DNA of 11,063 nucleotides, taken from assembly GCA_002347085.1 (NCBI GenBank), contig DDWW01000038.1, forward strand, positions 1 through 11,063, read 5' to 3'. The translations under genes and the position numbers were made by a program. The notes under the pieces were generated by a model, which saw nothing but the letters and a program-made list of their open reading frames with translations, was not told where the DNA came from and did not search any database. Origin of the DNA: Desulfobulbaceae bacterium UBA2276 (GTDB taxonomy: Bacteria; Desulfobacterota; Desulfobulbia; Desulfobulbales; Desulfocapsaceae). Positions 1 through 6,742 of this stretch are shown here, piece by piece (the stretch's first letter is position 1; every line of letters begins with the position of its first letter).

Positions 1-329
1 CTGGCGCCGGCCGCACCAATACGATCCACCAGGGCCTTTTCGATATTCATGTGAATATCTTCCAGATCCTGACGGAAGGTAAAGGTGCCGGCCTCAATAT
101 CGGCCTCAATGGTCGTAAGCCCGGAGGTGATGGCGGCCAGCTCATCACTGGATAGCAGGCCATGGGAGGCCAGCATGGTGGCATGGGCCCGGCTGCCGGC
201 AATGTCATATTTATACAGACGTGAATCGTAATGAATAGAGGCGGTAAAGGCCTCAACCGAGGCGGCTGTGGCCCCCTCAAAACGCCCACCCCAGAGTTTC
301 TTTGATCCGTTTTTTTCGTGATTGCTCAT
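1..329 (-). CDS. argH: Argininosuccinate lyase, N-terminal part (cut by window edge)
   Basis: Catalyses the last step of arginine synthesis, splitting argininosuccinate into arginine and fumarate in the cytoplasm. Only the first 109 codons are present; the gene runs off the left edge. Translation from the ATG at 329 begins MSNHEKNGSKKLWGGRF. The KLWGGRF block at residues 11-17 is the hallmark start of the ArgH family, and DIHMNIE at 91-97 is the conserved substrate-binding stretch of the fumarase/aspartase superfamily. The start lies 19 nt after the argG stop, with only a weak A/G-rich ribosome site (AAAGAA), so translation probably depends on co-transcription with argG. The catalytic Ser loop is outside the window. 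Identification is secure from sequence and context; completeness of the gene cannot be judged. Confidence 0.95.
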   Translation of the reverse strand, partial: MSNHEKNGSKKLWGGRFEGATAASVEAFTASIHYDSRLYKYDIAGSRAHATMLASHGLLSSDELAAITSGLTTIEADIEAGTFTFRQDLEDIHMNIEKALVDRIGAAGA

Positions 330-348
330 AAACCGTTCTTTAAAACTG

Positions 349-1548
349 CTATCTTTTCTGCATGGCCTGAATCCGCAGACGCAGACCATTGAGACGGATA
401 AACCCGCCGGCATCGGCCTGATTATAGACCTGATCTTCCTCAAAGGTGGCAAAACTCTCCTGGTATAATGATTGGTCGGATTTACGACCGACCGGGATAC
501 AATTACCCTTGTACAACTTCAGACGCACGGTGCCGTTCACCGTTTTCTGAGTGGCGTCCATGGTAGTCTGCAACAGTTCACGTTCAGGCGAGAACCAGAA
601 GCCGTTATAGATCAGCTCGGCATAGCGCGCTATCAGAGAATCCCGGATTCGCATCACCTCCCGGTCCATGGTGATAGTCTCCAGATCCCGGTGCGCCGTG
701 CGCAGGATAGTGCCACCAGGGGTCTCATAGACCCCATGGGATTTCATGCCCACAAAACGATTTTCCACCAGATCGAGACGGCCAATGCCATTGGCCCCTC
801 CTAAGGCATTCAATTGCATAAACAGAGGTAAGGGCTCCATCTTCACCCCGTTGAGGGCCACTGGATCGCCGTTTGCAAACTCAATCTCCAGATAGGTGGC
901 AATATCAGGTGCCTTCTCCGGGGAGACCGTCAGTTTAAACATTGCCGCATCCGGCTCATTCCATGGGTTTTCGAGGATACCGCCCTCAAAGCTGATATGG
1001 AGGAGATTTTCATCCGAGCTGTAGGGTTTTTCCTTGGTCACCGGCACCGGGATGTTATGCTCTTTGGCATACTCCACCAGTTTTTTCCGGGAATTGAGAT
1101 CCCAGATGCGCCAGGGGGCGATAATGGTAAGTTTAGGATCAATACCCAGATAGGCCAGCTCAAAACGCACCTGATCGTTGCCCTTGCCGGTGGCGCCGTG
1201 GCTGACCGCGTCCGCCCCCTCGGCATGGGCAATACGCACCTGTTCTTTAGCAATAATCGGACGGGCCAGTGAGGTTCCCAGCAGATAGGAACCCTCATAG
1301 ATGGCGTTGGAACGAAAGGCGGGAAAGATATAGTCTTCGACAAATTCCTTCTTCAGATCGGAGATAATGACTTTTTCGGCGCCAGTGGCCAGTCCTTTGG
1401 CGCGGACTGCGTCCCAGTCTTCTTCCTGACCCACATCGGCGGCATAAGCAATAATGGGGCACTGATATTCCTGTGCCAGCCACTTCAAGATTACCGAGGT
1501 GTCAAGTCCGCCGGAGTATGCCAGCACAATCTTCTTTACATTTGTCAT
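349..1548 (-). CDS. argG: Argininosuccinate synthase
   Basis: ATP-dependent condensation of citrulline and aspartate to argininosuccinate, the penultimate step of arginine synthesis. The predicted protein is 399 residues, the usual length for the family. The N-terminal PP-loop AYSGGLDTS (residues 10-18) binds ATP. Other family blocks visible are YLLGTSLARP, SHGATGKGNDQVRFE, IAPWR, KPYSSDENL and YETPGGT. Two in-frame ATGs exist, at 1554 and 1548. I chose 1548 because the ribosome site GGAG (1556-1559) is 7 nt from it but only 1 nt from the upstream ATG. The resulting N-terminus MTNVKKIVLAYSGG matches typical family starts. The gene begins 12 nt after the argF stop and sits 19 nt before argH, so argFGH is almost certainly one transcript. 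Nothing is missing or broken. Confidence 0.97.
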   Translation of the reverse strand: MTNVKKIVLAYSGGLDTSVILKWLAQEYQCPIIAYAADVGQEEDWDAVRAKGLATGAEKVIISDLKKEFVEDYIFPAFRSNAIYEGSYLLGTSLARPIIAKEQVRIAHAEGADAVSHGATGKGNDQVRFELAYLGIDPKLTIIAPWRIWDLNSRKKLVEYAKEHNIPVPVTKEKPYSSDENLLHISFEGGILENPWNEPDAAMFKLTVSPEKAPDIATYLEIEFANGDPVALNGVKMEPLPLFMQLNALGGANGIGRLDLVENRFVGMKSHGVYETPGGTILRTAHRDLETITMDREVMRIRDSLIARYAELIYNGFWFSPERELLQTTMDATQKTVNGTVRLKLYKGNCIPVGRKSDQSLYQESFATFEEDQVYNQADAGGFIRLNGLRLRIQAMQKR

Positions 1549-1555
1549 CTTCATT

Positions 1556-1559
1556 CTCC
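1556..1559 (-). promoter_or_regulatory. Shine-Dalgarno site that decides the argG start
   Basis: The minus strand reads GGAG here, within the 12-nt gap between the argF stop and the chosen argG ATG. The distance is 7 nt to the ATG at 1548 and 1 nt to the ATG at 1554. This favours the shorter ArgG. Confidence 0.6.
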
Positions 1560-1560
1560 G

Positions 1561-2475
1561 TCATCCGCCAATCAATTTTTCAAGAATCGCTTTATGCATG
1601 TGCATCTTGTTTTCCGCCTGATCAAAGGCCACGCACCGCTCTGATTCGAGCACTTTTGCCGTTATCTCTTCGCCGCGATGGGCAGGCAGACAATGCAGGA
1701 TTATGGCATGCGCCGGGGCGCAGGCCAAAAGGGCATCGTTTATCTGGTAGCCGGCAAAGGCCGCCAGGCGGGTGTCTTCTTCTCCCTCCTGCCCCATGGA
1801 GGTCCAGACATCGACATTGATCACATCGGCCTCGGCCACGGCCTGTTCAGGACTGCGCACCAGGACAATAGGTTTCAGTCCATTGCGGCGACCCTGGCGG
1901 AGAATCTCAGGATCAGGGTCATAGCCCTCGGGACAGGCCAGGATCAGTTCAAAGCCAAGGAGCTCGGCCGCCTGGATCCAGGAATTGGCGACATTGTTGC
2001 CATCGCCCACCCAGGCAATCTTCAGGTTTTCAATGGGCCCTTTCTTTTCAATCACGGTCATCACATCACTGAGGACCTGACAGGGATGATGGCGATCGGT
2101 CAAGGCGTTGATCACCGGAACCGTTGAATATTGGGCAAGCTCGTCCACCACATCCTGGCCAAAGGTTCGCACCACCATGCCATCGACATAGCGGGCCATG
2201 ACTCGGGCCATATCTTTCAGGGGCTCAGAGCGAGCGAGCTGGGTATCGCGGCCTGAAAGAAAGACCACCTGTCCGCCTAAGCCATACATGGCCGCTTCAA
2301 AAGAAACCCTGGTCCGGGTGGATGGTTTTTCGAAGATGAGGCCAATAGTCTTCCCGGCCAGATGAGAATGCGGCACTCCTGTCTGACGTTCTTTTTTGAG
2401 CTCCTGGGCCCTTTCAATAAAACTGCCCAGCTCTTCCTTGGTAAAATCCTGTAATGACCGCAGATGCCTTAACAT
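1561..2475 (-). CDS. argF: Ornithine carbamoyltransferase
   Basis: Transfers the carbamoyl group from carbamoyl phosphate to ornithine to make citrulline. The protein is 304 residues, normal for an anabolic OTCase. Carbamoyl-phosphate-binding STRTR is at residues 52-56 and the HPxQ motif (HPCQ) at 130-133. The ornithine-binding D-x3-SMG block (DVWTSMG) is at 222-228, and HCLPAHRG with the catalytic Cys is at 261-268. All catalytic positions are intact. The start ATG at 2475 has a modest AGG ribosome site about 5 nt upstream. It is the first gene after a 258-bp gap from argD and is followed 12 nt later by argG, so it probably heads an argFGH transcription unit. A perfect palindrome 21-41 nt upstream of its ATG may be a leader or operator element. 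The SMG and HCLP motifs distinguish it from aspartate carbamoyltransferase. Confidence 0.97.
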   Translation of the reverse strand: MLRHLRSLQDFTKEELGSFIERAQELKKERQTGVPHSHLAGKTIGLIFEKPSTRTRVSFEAAMYGLGGQVVFLSGRDTQLARSEPLKDMARVMARYVDGMVVRTFGQDVVDELAQYSTVPVINALTDRHHPCQVLSDVMTVIEKKGPIENLKIAWVGDGNNVANSWIQAAELLGFELILACPEGYDPDPEILRQGRRNGLKPIVLVRSPEQAVAEADVINVDVWTSMGQEGEEDTRLAAFAGYQINDALLACAPAHAIILHCLPAHRGEEITAKVLESERCVAFDQAENKMHMHKAILEKLIGG

Positions 2476-2495
2476 GAGAACCTATCTCGGTGCCA

Positions 2496-2516
2496 GGCAG
2501 GAAAATTTTTCCTGCC
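2496..2516. repeat. Perfect 10-bp inverted repeat upstream of argF (possible operator or leader hairpin)
   Basis: The arms GGCAGGAAAA (2496-2505) and TTTTCCTGCC (2507-2516) are exact reverse complements around a single central T. The element lies 21-41 nt upstream of the argF ATG. It does not match the ArgR consensus (TGAAT-N4-ATTCA). No T-run follows on the minus strand, so it is not a standard intrinsic terminator. A protein-binding operator, or a structure in the 5' leader of argF, fits the position. The regulator is unknown. Confidence 0.45.
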
Positions 2517-2620
2517 AAATTTGCTCTACCCCCCAAGCCCAATGCTTATTGAGAGGCCGTGACGAAATAACATCCAAATTTTGTATGGATTCTTTCGTTA
2601 TGGCCCCTTATGCCGTCTTC

Positions 2621-2635
2621 ACCATTGTTAATGGT
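2621..2635. repeat. Short 6-bp inverted repeat in the argD-argF gap
   Basis: ACCATT and AATGGT flank a 3-nt loop, giving a small perfect hairpin about 150 nt upstream of argF. There is no T-run beside it. It may be chance; no function is assigned. I found no convincing -35/-10 pair in the rest of this 258-bp gap. Confidence 0.2.
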
Positions 2636-2681
2636 ACAGTTTTGTATTTCCACGGCGTATCAGGGAAAAGATAATATCTAC

Positions 2682-2728
2682 AAAAAAAAAAGATGATTTG
2701 CAAAGAATTTCCCACTTTCAGGGAATTC
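2682..2728 (-). terminator. Probable terminator after argD
   Basis: Just past the argD stop, the minus strand has a stem of GAATTCCC with GGGAAATTC (one bulged base) around a 7-nt loop (2705-2728). A run of ten T (A-run at 2682-2691 on the plus strand) follows about 13 nt later. The T-run is further from the stem than in a textbook terminator, so efficiency is uncertain. It would separate argBD transcription from argFGH, at least in part. Confidence 0.4.
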
Positions 2729-2733
2729 AGCCC

Positions 2734-3954
2734 TTAGATCTCTCCTAAAATCTCGGACAAGATCGTGATCATCTGGTCAATCTCCTCCTTGCTGACAATC
2801 AGCGGCGGCAGAAAGCGTAGGGCTACATTGCCGGCGAAATTGATCAGACAGCCCCGCTTAAACATCTCGGTGACGATGGCCCCGCCCTTTTCGACACCGG
2901 CCGCAGTCAATACTAGGCCCTGGATCAGCCCCATACCACGGGCCTCGGTGGCCATATTGGGATAACGGGCCGCTAAGGTCTGAAGCTGCTCGTGAAGATA
3001 GTCTCCCTTGGCCTGTACCGAGGCCAGAAAGCCATCTCCCAGCATTACTTTCATGGTCGCTACCGCCGCCGCCGTGGCCACCGGATTCCCGCCAAAGGTA
3101 GAGGCGTGGGCGCCCGGAGTAAAGGCCGCCGCGATCTTTTTTCTGGTCACCATGGCCCCAATGGGCAGACCATTGCCGAGGGCCTTGGCTAAGGTCATAA
3201 TATCTGGGACTACTCCCATTTGCTCATAGGCAAACAGCGTGCCTGTTCGGCCCATACCGGTTTGGATCTCATCAAAAATAAGGAGCAGATTATATTTATC
3301 ACAGAGGCGGCGCAGGCCTTGCAGATATTCTCGCTCAAGGGGACGGACTCCTCCCTCTCCTTGTAAAGGCTCACAGAGGATGGCGCAGGTCTGATCGGTG
3401 ATCATGGATTCGAGGGCGACCAGATTGCCGAAAGGGGCATGGGCAAACCCCTCGGGCATGGGCTCAAAACCTTTTTGAAATTTGGCCTGACCAGTGGCGG
3501 CAACCGTGGCTAAGGTCCGGCCATGAAAGGAGCCGGCAAGTGAGATAATCTCGTAGCGATCTTCTTTTGCCCAGATCCGGGCCAGCTTGATGGCTGCCTC
3601 GTTGGCCTCGGCCCCGCTGTTGGCCAGAAAAACCCGGTCTCCAAAGGAGTTGGCGGTGATGAGCTCGGCCAGTTCGGTCTGCGGCTCGGTATAGTAGAGA
3701 TTAGACACATGCACCAGAACGCCGGCCTGTTCGCAGATGGCAGCGGTTACGGCGGGATGGCAATGGCCCAGACCACAGACGGCAATGCCGGCCAGAAAAT
3801 CCAGATACTTCTTGCCTTCCGCATCGGTCAGCCAACATCCAGACCCCTTGACCATGGCCGCTGGATAGCGGGTGTACGTTCCAATGATCACCTGTTCACT
3901 CCTTGCCGCTAACTCCTTATTGGTGCTGCTGGTAGAATTGGTATTCTCCATCAT
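2734..3954 (-). CDS. argD: Acetylornithine aminotransferase
   Basis: PLP-dependent class III aminotransferase that converts N-acetylglutamate semialdehyde to N-acetylornithine using glutamate. The same family often also handles succinyl-diaminopimelate in lysine synthesis. It has 406 residues, the usual size. Visible blocks are the phosphate-binding SGAEANEAA (about 113-121), GSFHGRT (141-147) and the cofactor-binding FDEIQTG (D228). The PLP-linking Lys is K257 in TLAKALGNGLPIGA, and STFGGNP follows at 285-291. The start ATG at 3954 forms a 4-nt ATGA overlap with the argB stop; a second ATG follows immediately at 3951. A GGAG site sits 5 nt from the first ATG and 8 nt from the second, so either may be used. 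The overlap implies translational coupling with argB. Its position directly after argB supports argD over related GABA or ornithine aminotransferases. Confidence 0.95.
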   Translation of the reverse strand: MMENTNSTSSTNKELAARSEQVIIGTYTRYPAAMVKGSGCWLTDAEGKKYLDFLAGIAVCGLGHCHPAVTAAICEQAGVLVHVSNLYYTEPQTELAELITANSFGDRVFLANSGAEANEAAIKLARIWAKEDRYEIISLAGSFHGRTLATVAATGQAKFQKGFEPMPEGFAHAPFGNLVALESMITDQTCAILCEPLQGEGGVRPLEREYLQGLRRLCDKYNLLLIFDEIQTGMGRTGTLFAYEQMGVVPDIMTLAKALGNGLPIGAMVTRKKIAAAFTPGAHASTFGGNPVATAAAVATMKVMLGDGFLASVQAKGDYLHEQLQTLAARYPNMATEARGMGLIQGLVLTAAGVEKGGAIVTEMFKRGCLINFAGNVALRFLPPLIVSKEEIDQMITILSEILGEI

Positions 3955-4841
3955 ATAATCTCCGTCCCGACACCCTCATGGGTAAACATCTCCAGCAAAA
4001 TAGCATGCTCTACCCGGCCATCAATAATATGGGCCTTGGTGACTCCCCGCGCCAATGCCTCGCCACAACAACGAACCTTGGGGATCATGCCGCCAACAAT
4101 CGTTTCTTTATCGATCAAGGTCTCAATATCGGCCCGGAGCAGCGAATGGATTAGTGCCCCCTGTTTGTCCTTGACCCCCTCGACATCGGTGAGCAGGATC
4201 AGCTTGGCCGCCTTGAGTTCACTGGCGATCGCCCCGGCCACTAGATCGGCGTTGATATTAAAGGCCGCTCCATCCTCGCCCACACCCACCGGGGCAATAA
4301 CCGGGATAAAGTCATCCCGTTCAAGAGTCCGTAGAATTTCGGCGTTGATGTGGGTCACCTGTCCAACCCGACCCAGATCAATGAGTTCGGGGGGGGCGTT
4401 TTCCAGGGTTGCGATAGTGCTTTTTTTGCTGACCTTGAGCTTTTTCGCGCACACCAGATCGCCATCCCGGCCGGAAAGCCCAACCGCCCGTCCCCCGCAA
4501 TGATTGATATTGCCGACGATCTCTTTATTGACCTTGCCTACCAGCACCATCTCCACCACATCCATGACATCGCCGTCCGTGACCCGCATCCCTTGGACGT
4601 AGCTGGGTTTGATCTGCAGGCGATCCAGCAGGAGGTTGATCTGCGGCCCGCCTCCATGGACGATCACCGGATTGATGCCGATCTGCTTCATCAGGATCAC
4701 ATCTAGGGCAAACTGTTTCTTCAGATTTTCATCAACCATGGCATGGCCGCCATACTTGATTACCACTGTTTTGTGACGAAACTTCTGCATATAGGGTAAA
4801 GACTCGATGAGCACCTTGGCCCGTTCAATGCTTTCTTTCAT
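3951..4841 (-). CDS. argB: Acetylglutamate kinase, arginine-sensitive type
   Basis: Phosphorylates N-acetylglutamate, the second and usually feedback-controlled step of ornithine and arginine synthesis. It has 296 residues and belongs to the amino acid kinase family. Visible motifs are KYGGHAM (29-35), VHGGGPQI (61-68), GLSGRDGDL (121-129), FNINADLVAGAIA (194-206) and LLTDVEGV (216-223). Before the core there is an N-terminal helix of about 20 residues (roughly 3-22). Near the C-terminus is the stretch HAILLEMFTHEGVGTEI. Both traits are known from hexameric, arginine-inhibited kinases such as those of Thermotoga and Pseudomonas, and are absent from the E. coli type, so feedback inhibition by arginine is inferred. 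The start ATG at 4841 has an AAAGGA site about 9 nt upstream. It opens the arg cluster; the stop overlaps the argD start. Confidence 0.96.
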   Translation of the reverse strand: MKESIERAKVLIESLPYMQKFRHKTVVIKYGGHAMVDENLKKQFALDVILMKQIGINPVIVHGGGPQINLLLDRLQIKPSYVQGMRVTDGDVMDVVEMVLVGKVNKEIVGNINHCGGRAVGLSGRDGDLVCAKKLKVSKKSTIATLENAPPELIDLGRVGQVTHINAEILRTLERDDFIPVIAPVGVGEDGAAFNINADLVAGAIASELKAAKLILLTDVEGVKDKQGALIHSLLRADIETLIDKETIVGGMIPKVRCCGEALARGVTKAHIIDGRVEHAILLEMFTHEGVGTEII

Positions 4842-4980
4842 TGTTGTCTATCCTTTCTTTGTGGTAACGGTTTGTGAATTCAGGGGGTCGTAAATGATCA
4901 AACGACATAAGTAACCGGCCAGACGCCACATACAGCAGTACAGATTGCTGTTTATTGAATGGGGCATAAGAGTCCGTAAA

Positions 4981-5012
4981 TGAAAAGAGCAAGAAAAGCT
5001 TTGCTCTTTTCA
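4981..5012 (-). terminator. Intrinsic terminator after the SH3-domain gene
   Basis: A perfect 12-bp stem has arms TGAAAAGAGCAA at 4981-4992 and TTGCTCTTTTCA at 5001-5012, around an 8-nt loop. It begins 9 nt after the stop of the gene at 5022. On the minus strand the 3' arm ends in CTTTTCA followed by TTTA, a T-rich tail. It separates the redox/SH3 block from argB. The remaining 4842-4980 stretch upstream of argB must hold the argB promoter, but I see no clear -35/-10 pair and no ArgR box. Confidence 0.6.
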
Positions 5013-5021
5013 TAACGGTCT

Positions 5022-5486
5022 CTAAAATCCCCAGACTAAGGACTTCTCAATCCACCCTTCCAGACCTGATTCGTGTTTGACCTTGATCCATTCTTTGTTT
5101 TGTCCCTTTTTTGCAAAAACAACCCCGTAGTAAGCCTGACCAATGACGTTAAACTTAGGGCCAGGGCCACTGCGGATGTTAATTTTTTTATTTTTCCCTC
5201 TGTTTACTTTTACAATGACATGGGGCTCATTATTCAGGTCTGTACTCTGTATCCAGCCACCGTCATTTTCAAAGTCTTGCACCTTTATCCACTTACCTTT
5301 TTTGGAGATAACCTTAACCGGGAAGCCATTCCCGTACTCCCACTTCACACTCTCTTTATCACCGGGACCGGTACGCAGGGCTACATTCTCACTATTGGTG
5401 CTTCTCATCTCAGCCCAGGAGGATGTATGAAAGATGAGCAGGAGGACGCTTGCTATAAAAAGAGTACTTTTAATTTTAGCTAACAT
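5022..5486 (-). CDS. Secreted protein with two bacterial SH3 domains
   Basis: A 154-residue protein of unknown specific role. Residues 1-25 form a clear Sec signal peptide: Lys at positions 4 and 6, a hydrophobic core at about 8-20, and a likely cut after SSWA. The mature part consists of two SH3_3-type repeats. The first (about 27-84) contains NVALRTGPG and GGWIQ; the second (about 90-150) contains INIRSGPG and GLEGWIEKSLV. The xNxRxGPG opening and GW-I/V closing motifs are the family signature; such domains commonly bind peptidoglycan peptides or other proteins in the periplasm. No enzymatic domain is present, and there is no lipobox Cys. Its start overlaps the end of the upstream polyferredoxin gene by 7 nt (5480-5486) with little ribosome site of its own, so the two are probably co-translated. 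A terminator follows immediately. Domain call is firm; function is not known. Confidence 0.85.
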   Translation of the reverse strand: MLAKIKSTLFIASVLLLIFHTSSWAEMRSTNSENVALRTGPGDKESVKWEYGNGFPVKVISKKGKWIKVQDFENDGGWIQSTDLNNEPHVIVKVNRGKNKKINIRSGPGPKFNVIGQAYYGVVFAKKGQNKEWIKVKHESGLEGWIEKSLVWGF

Positions 5487-6382
5487 GGCTCGGTCTTCTG
5501 TACCTTTATTTTTTTAGGAGGCAGCGAAAGAGGTAATCCTGCGCATTGCAAGGATATGGCATCAAACTTACACGCCTCTGTCATACAGCGCATACAGAGA
5601 ATGCATTCGGCGTTGTTGACATTTTTATTGAATTGAATATCCATCGGACATACCTGCAGGCAGACTCCACAATCGGTGCAATGCTGTTTGTTGAGATGAA
5701 GCTGCAAGAGGCTCATCCGGTTAAACATGCCGTAAAAGGCCCCTAAGGGACAGGTTGTTTTACAGAAAGGACGACTGGTAAAAATACTCCAGATCAGAAA
5801 GCAAAACATCCAAAAAAGTTTGTTATAAAAAAGATAGCCTAATGTTGCCCGCAGGTCTGGTTGGAGCAGGATCATGGGTATGCCCGCCTCGATCGTGCCT
5901 GCCGGACAGACAAACTTGCAGAACCACGGTTTCCCCATCCCCCATTGATCCGTCAAGAGAAGCGGAAAGAGGATGACAAAGAAAATGAGCATGAAGTACT
6001 TGATATATCGTAACGGTTGTGGGGTGGTGAATTTTTTCCCGGAAGGAATTTTGTAGAGAATCTCTTGTAAAAAACCAAAAGGACAGAGCCAGCCACAGGT
6101 CAATCTTCCGGTGAATGATGCTATTATGCCAAGCGTTCCGAAGACATATGATCCGAAATAATAATTACCCGTTTCAAGGGAGAAACGTATCCCTAACAAC
6201 AATTGCTGAATGGCACCAATGGGGCAATAGGTGGTGGATGCCGGGCAGGAGTAGCAATTTAATCCGGGTGAACAGAGTGCTTTTAAGGGGCCTTGATAGA
6301 TGTTTTTAGTCCATGGAAAAAGGAGATATCCATTGGAGAGCAAGGTAAAGACAAGTTGGATGAATTTTCTGACAGTTTCCAT
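5480..6382 (-). CDS. Membrane-bound polyferredoxin (NapH/NosR-like 4Fe-4S protein)
   Basis: A 300-residue membrane iron-sulfur protein, likely an electron-transfer component between the quinone pool or cytoplasmic donors and an unidentified partner. Hydrophobic segments lie at about 7-23, 75-92, 127-143 and 183-201. The N-terminal cysteine block has C37, C43, C46 and C53 (CSPGLNCYSCP then YCPIGA). It is followed by CGWLCPFG (C96, C100), FCKFVCPAG (C155, C159) and FCKTTCPLG (C207, C211), the paired CP motifs typical of NapH/NosR/CcoG-like proteins. A C-terminal ferredoxin domain has one canonical set (C235, C238, C241, C245-Pro) and one variant set (C260, C263, C266, C271) with four residues before the last Cys and no following Pro. 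The ATG at 6382 is the first possible start, since a stop codon lies three codons upstream in frame; no ribosome site is visible. It is not true napH, as no nap gene is nearby. Confidence 0.85.
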   Translation of the reverse strand: METVRKFIQLVFTLLSNGYLLFPWTKNIYQGPLKALCSPGLNCYSCPASTTYCPIGAIQQLLLGIRFSLETGNYYFGSYVFGTLGIIASFTGRLTCGWLCPFGFLQEILYKIPSGKKFTTPQPLRYIKYFMLIFFVILFPLLLTDQWGMGKPWFCKFVCPAGTIEAGIPMILLQPDLRATLGYLFYNKLFWMFCFLIWSIFTSRPFCKTTCPLGAFYGMFNRMSLLQLHLNKQHCTDCGVCLQVCPMDIQFNKNVNNAECILCMRCMTEACKFDAISLQCAGLPLSLPPKKIKVQKTEPC

Positions 6383-6387
6383 GTGAT

Positions 6388-6393
6388 ATTATA
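6388..6393 (-). promoter_or_regulatory. Candidate -10 box (TATAAT) immediately upstream of the polyferredoxin ATG
   Basis: The minus strand has a perfect TATAAT ending 5 nt before the ATG at 6382. With usual spacing, transcription would start at or within one base of the start codon, and no Shine-Dalgarno sequence is present. That suggests a leaderless message. The 17-nt-spaced -35 position (AGTGCC) is a poor match, so this is tentative and could be chance in AT-rich DNA. Confidence 0.3.
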
Positions 6394-6556
6394 CAAAACA
6401 GGGCTTTTTAGGCACTTTTACACTTATGGCAAGATGTGCGTCATCATTTCTTTTATCATTTTCCAGGGGGGCGGAAAACTCTGAGCCGTTGGCTATCAAT
6501 AACATGACCATCTTGATGGCCGAAACGGTAAAAGAAGCTGTAACGAAACAGTTATG

Positions 6557-6575
6557 AGGAGATACGTTGTCTCCT
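6557..6575. repeat. Small hairpin after the CXXC miniprotein gene
   Basis: AGGAGA (6557-6562) and TCTCCT (6570-6575) flank a 7-nt loop, about 11 nt beyond the stop of the miniprotein gene. There is no T-run, so it is at best a weak terminator or an mRNA-stabilising stem. The rest of the 6383-6586 gap holds no gene I can support. Confidence 0.25.
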
Positions 6576-6586
6576 TACTTGCGGCC

Positions 6587-6736
6587 TTAACCTATGCCGA
6601 TACAATCTAAACAGATATTCCAGGCTTGTTCCATCACCCTCTGTGGTTCATTTGTGGAAATCCCGGCCATGAAAAGAAGGAGGAAAAAGACGAGCGGAAT
6701 GAATCGAGAGGCTATCTTGATCTTTTTTTTAGTCAT
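6587..6736 (-). CDS. CXXC-motif membrane miniprotein (CD1871A-like)
   Basis: A 49-residue gene. Translation from the ATG at 6736 gives a basic N-terminus (MTKKKIKIAS), one hydrophobic helix (about 11-25) and a short tail ending in ICLDCIGIG with the CXXC pair at C42 and C45. The ending closely resembles my recollection of the CD1871A family of CXXC-motif small proteins, whose members end in ICLxCIGIG and often lie beside a polyferredoxin with the CxPGLNCYSCP motif; such a gene follows here at 6382. By the positive-inside rule the CXXC would face outside the cytoplasm, where it could hold a metal or act as a thiol relay; this is inference. It starts 6 nt after the stop of the DUF77 gene, so it is probably translated as part of the parAB-DUF77 message. 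The ribosome site is weak. The family's biochemical role is not known to me. Confidence 0.72.
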   Translation of the reverse strand: MTKKKIKIASRFIPLVFFLLLFMAGISTNEPQRVMEQAWNICLDCIGIG

Positions 6737-6742
6737 GGCTTG

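Noticed and set aside
472..804. Plus-strand ORFs of 60-155 codons opposite argG, argF, argD, argB, truA and the SulP gene
   Set aside because: They are antisense shadows of strongly conserved minus-strand genes, lacking ribosome sites and family motifs.
4873..4880. TGAATTCA upstream of argB as an ArgR box
   Set aside because: The half-sites abut without the 4-bp spacer of the ArgR consensus; it is a plain 8-bp palindrome containing an EcoRI site.
4825..5013. A 62-codon minus-strand ORF between argB and the SH3 gene
   Set aside because: It starts inside the terminator hairpin, has no ribosome site, and runs into the start of argB. No family likeness.
6389..6511. A 40-codon minus-strand ORF (MVMLLIANGS... 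ending KKPCFV) just before the polyferredoxin gene
   Set aside because: No ribosome site, no recognisable motif, no transmembrane or signal segment that makes sense, and its stop overlaps the possible -10 box. Probably chance.
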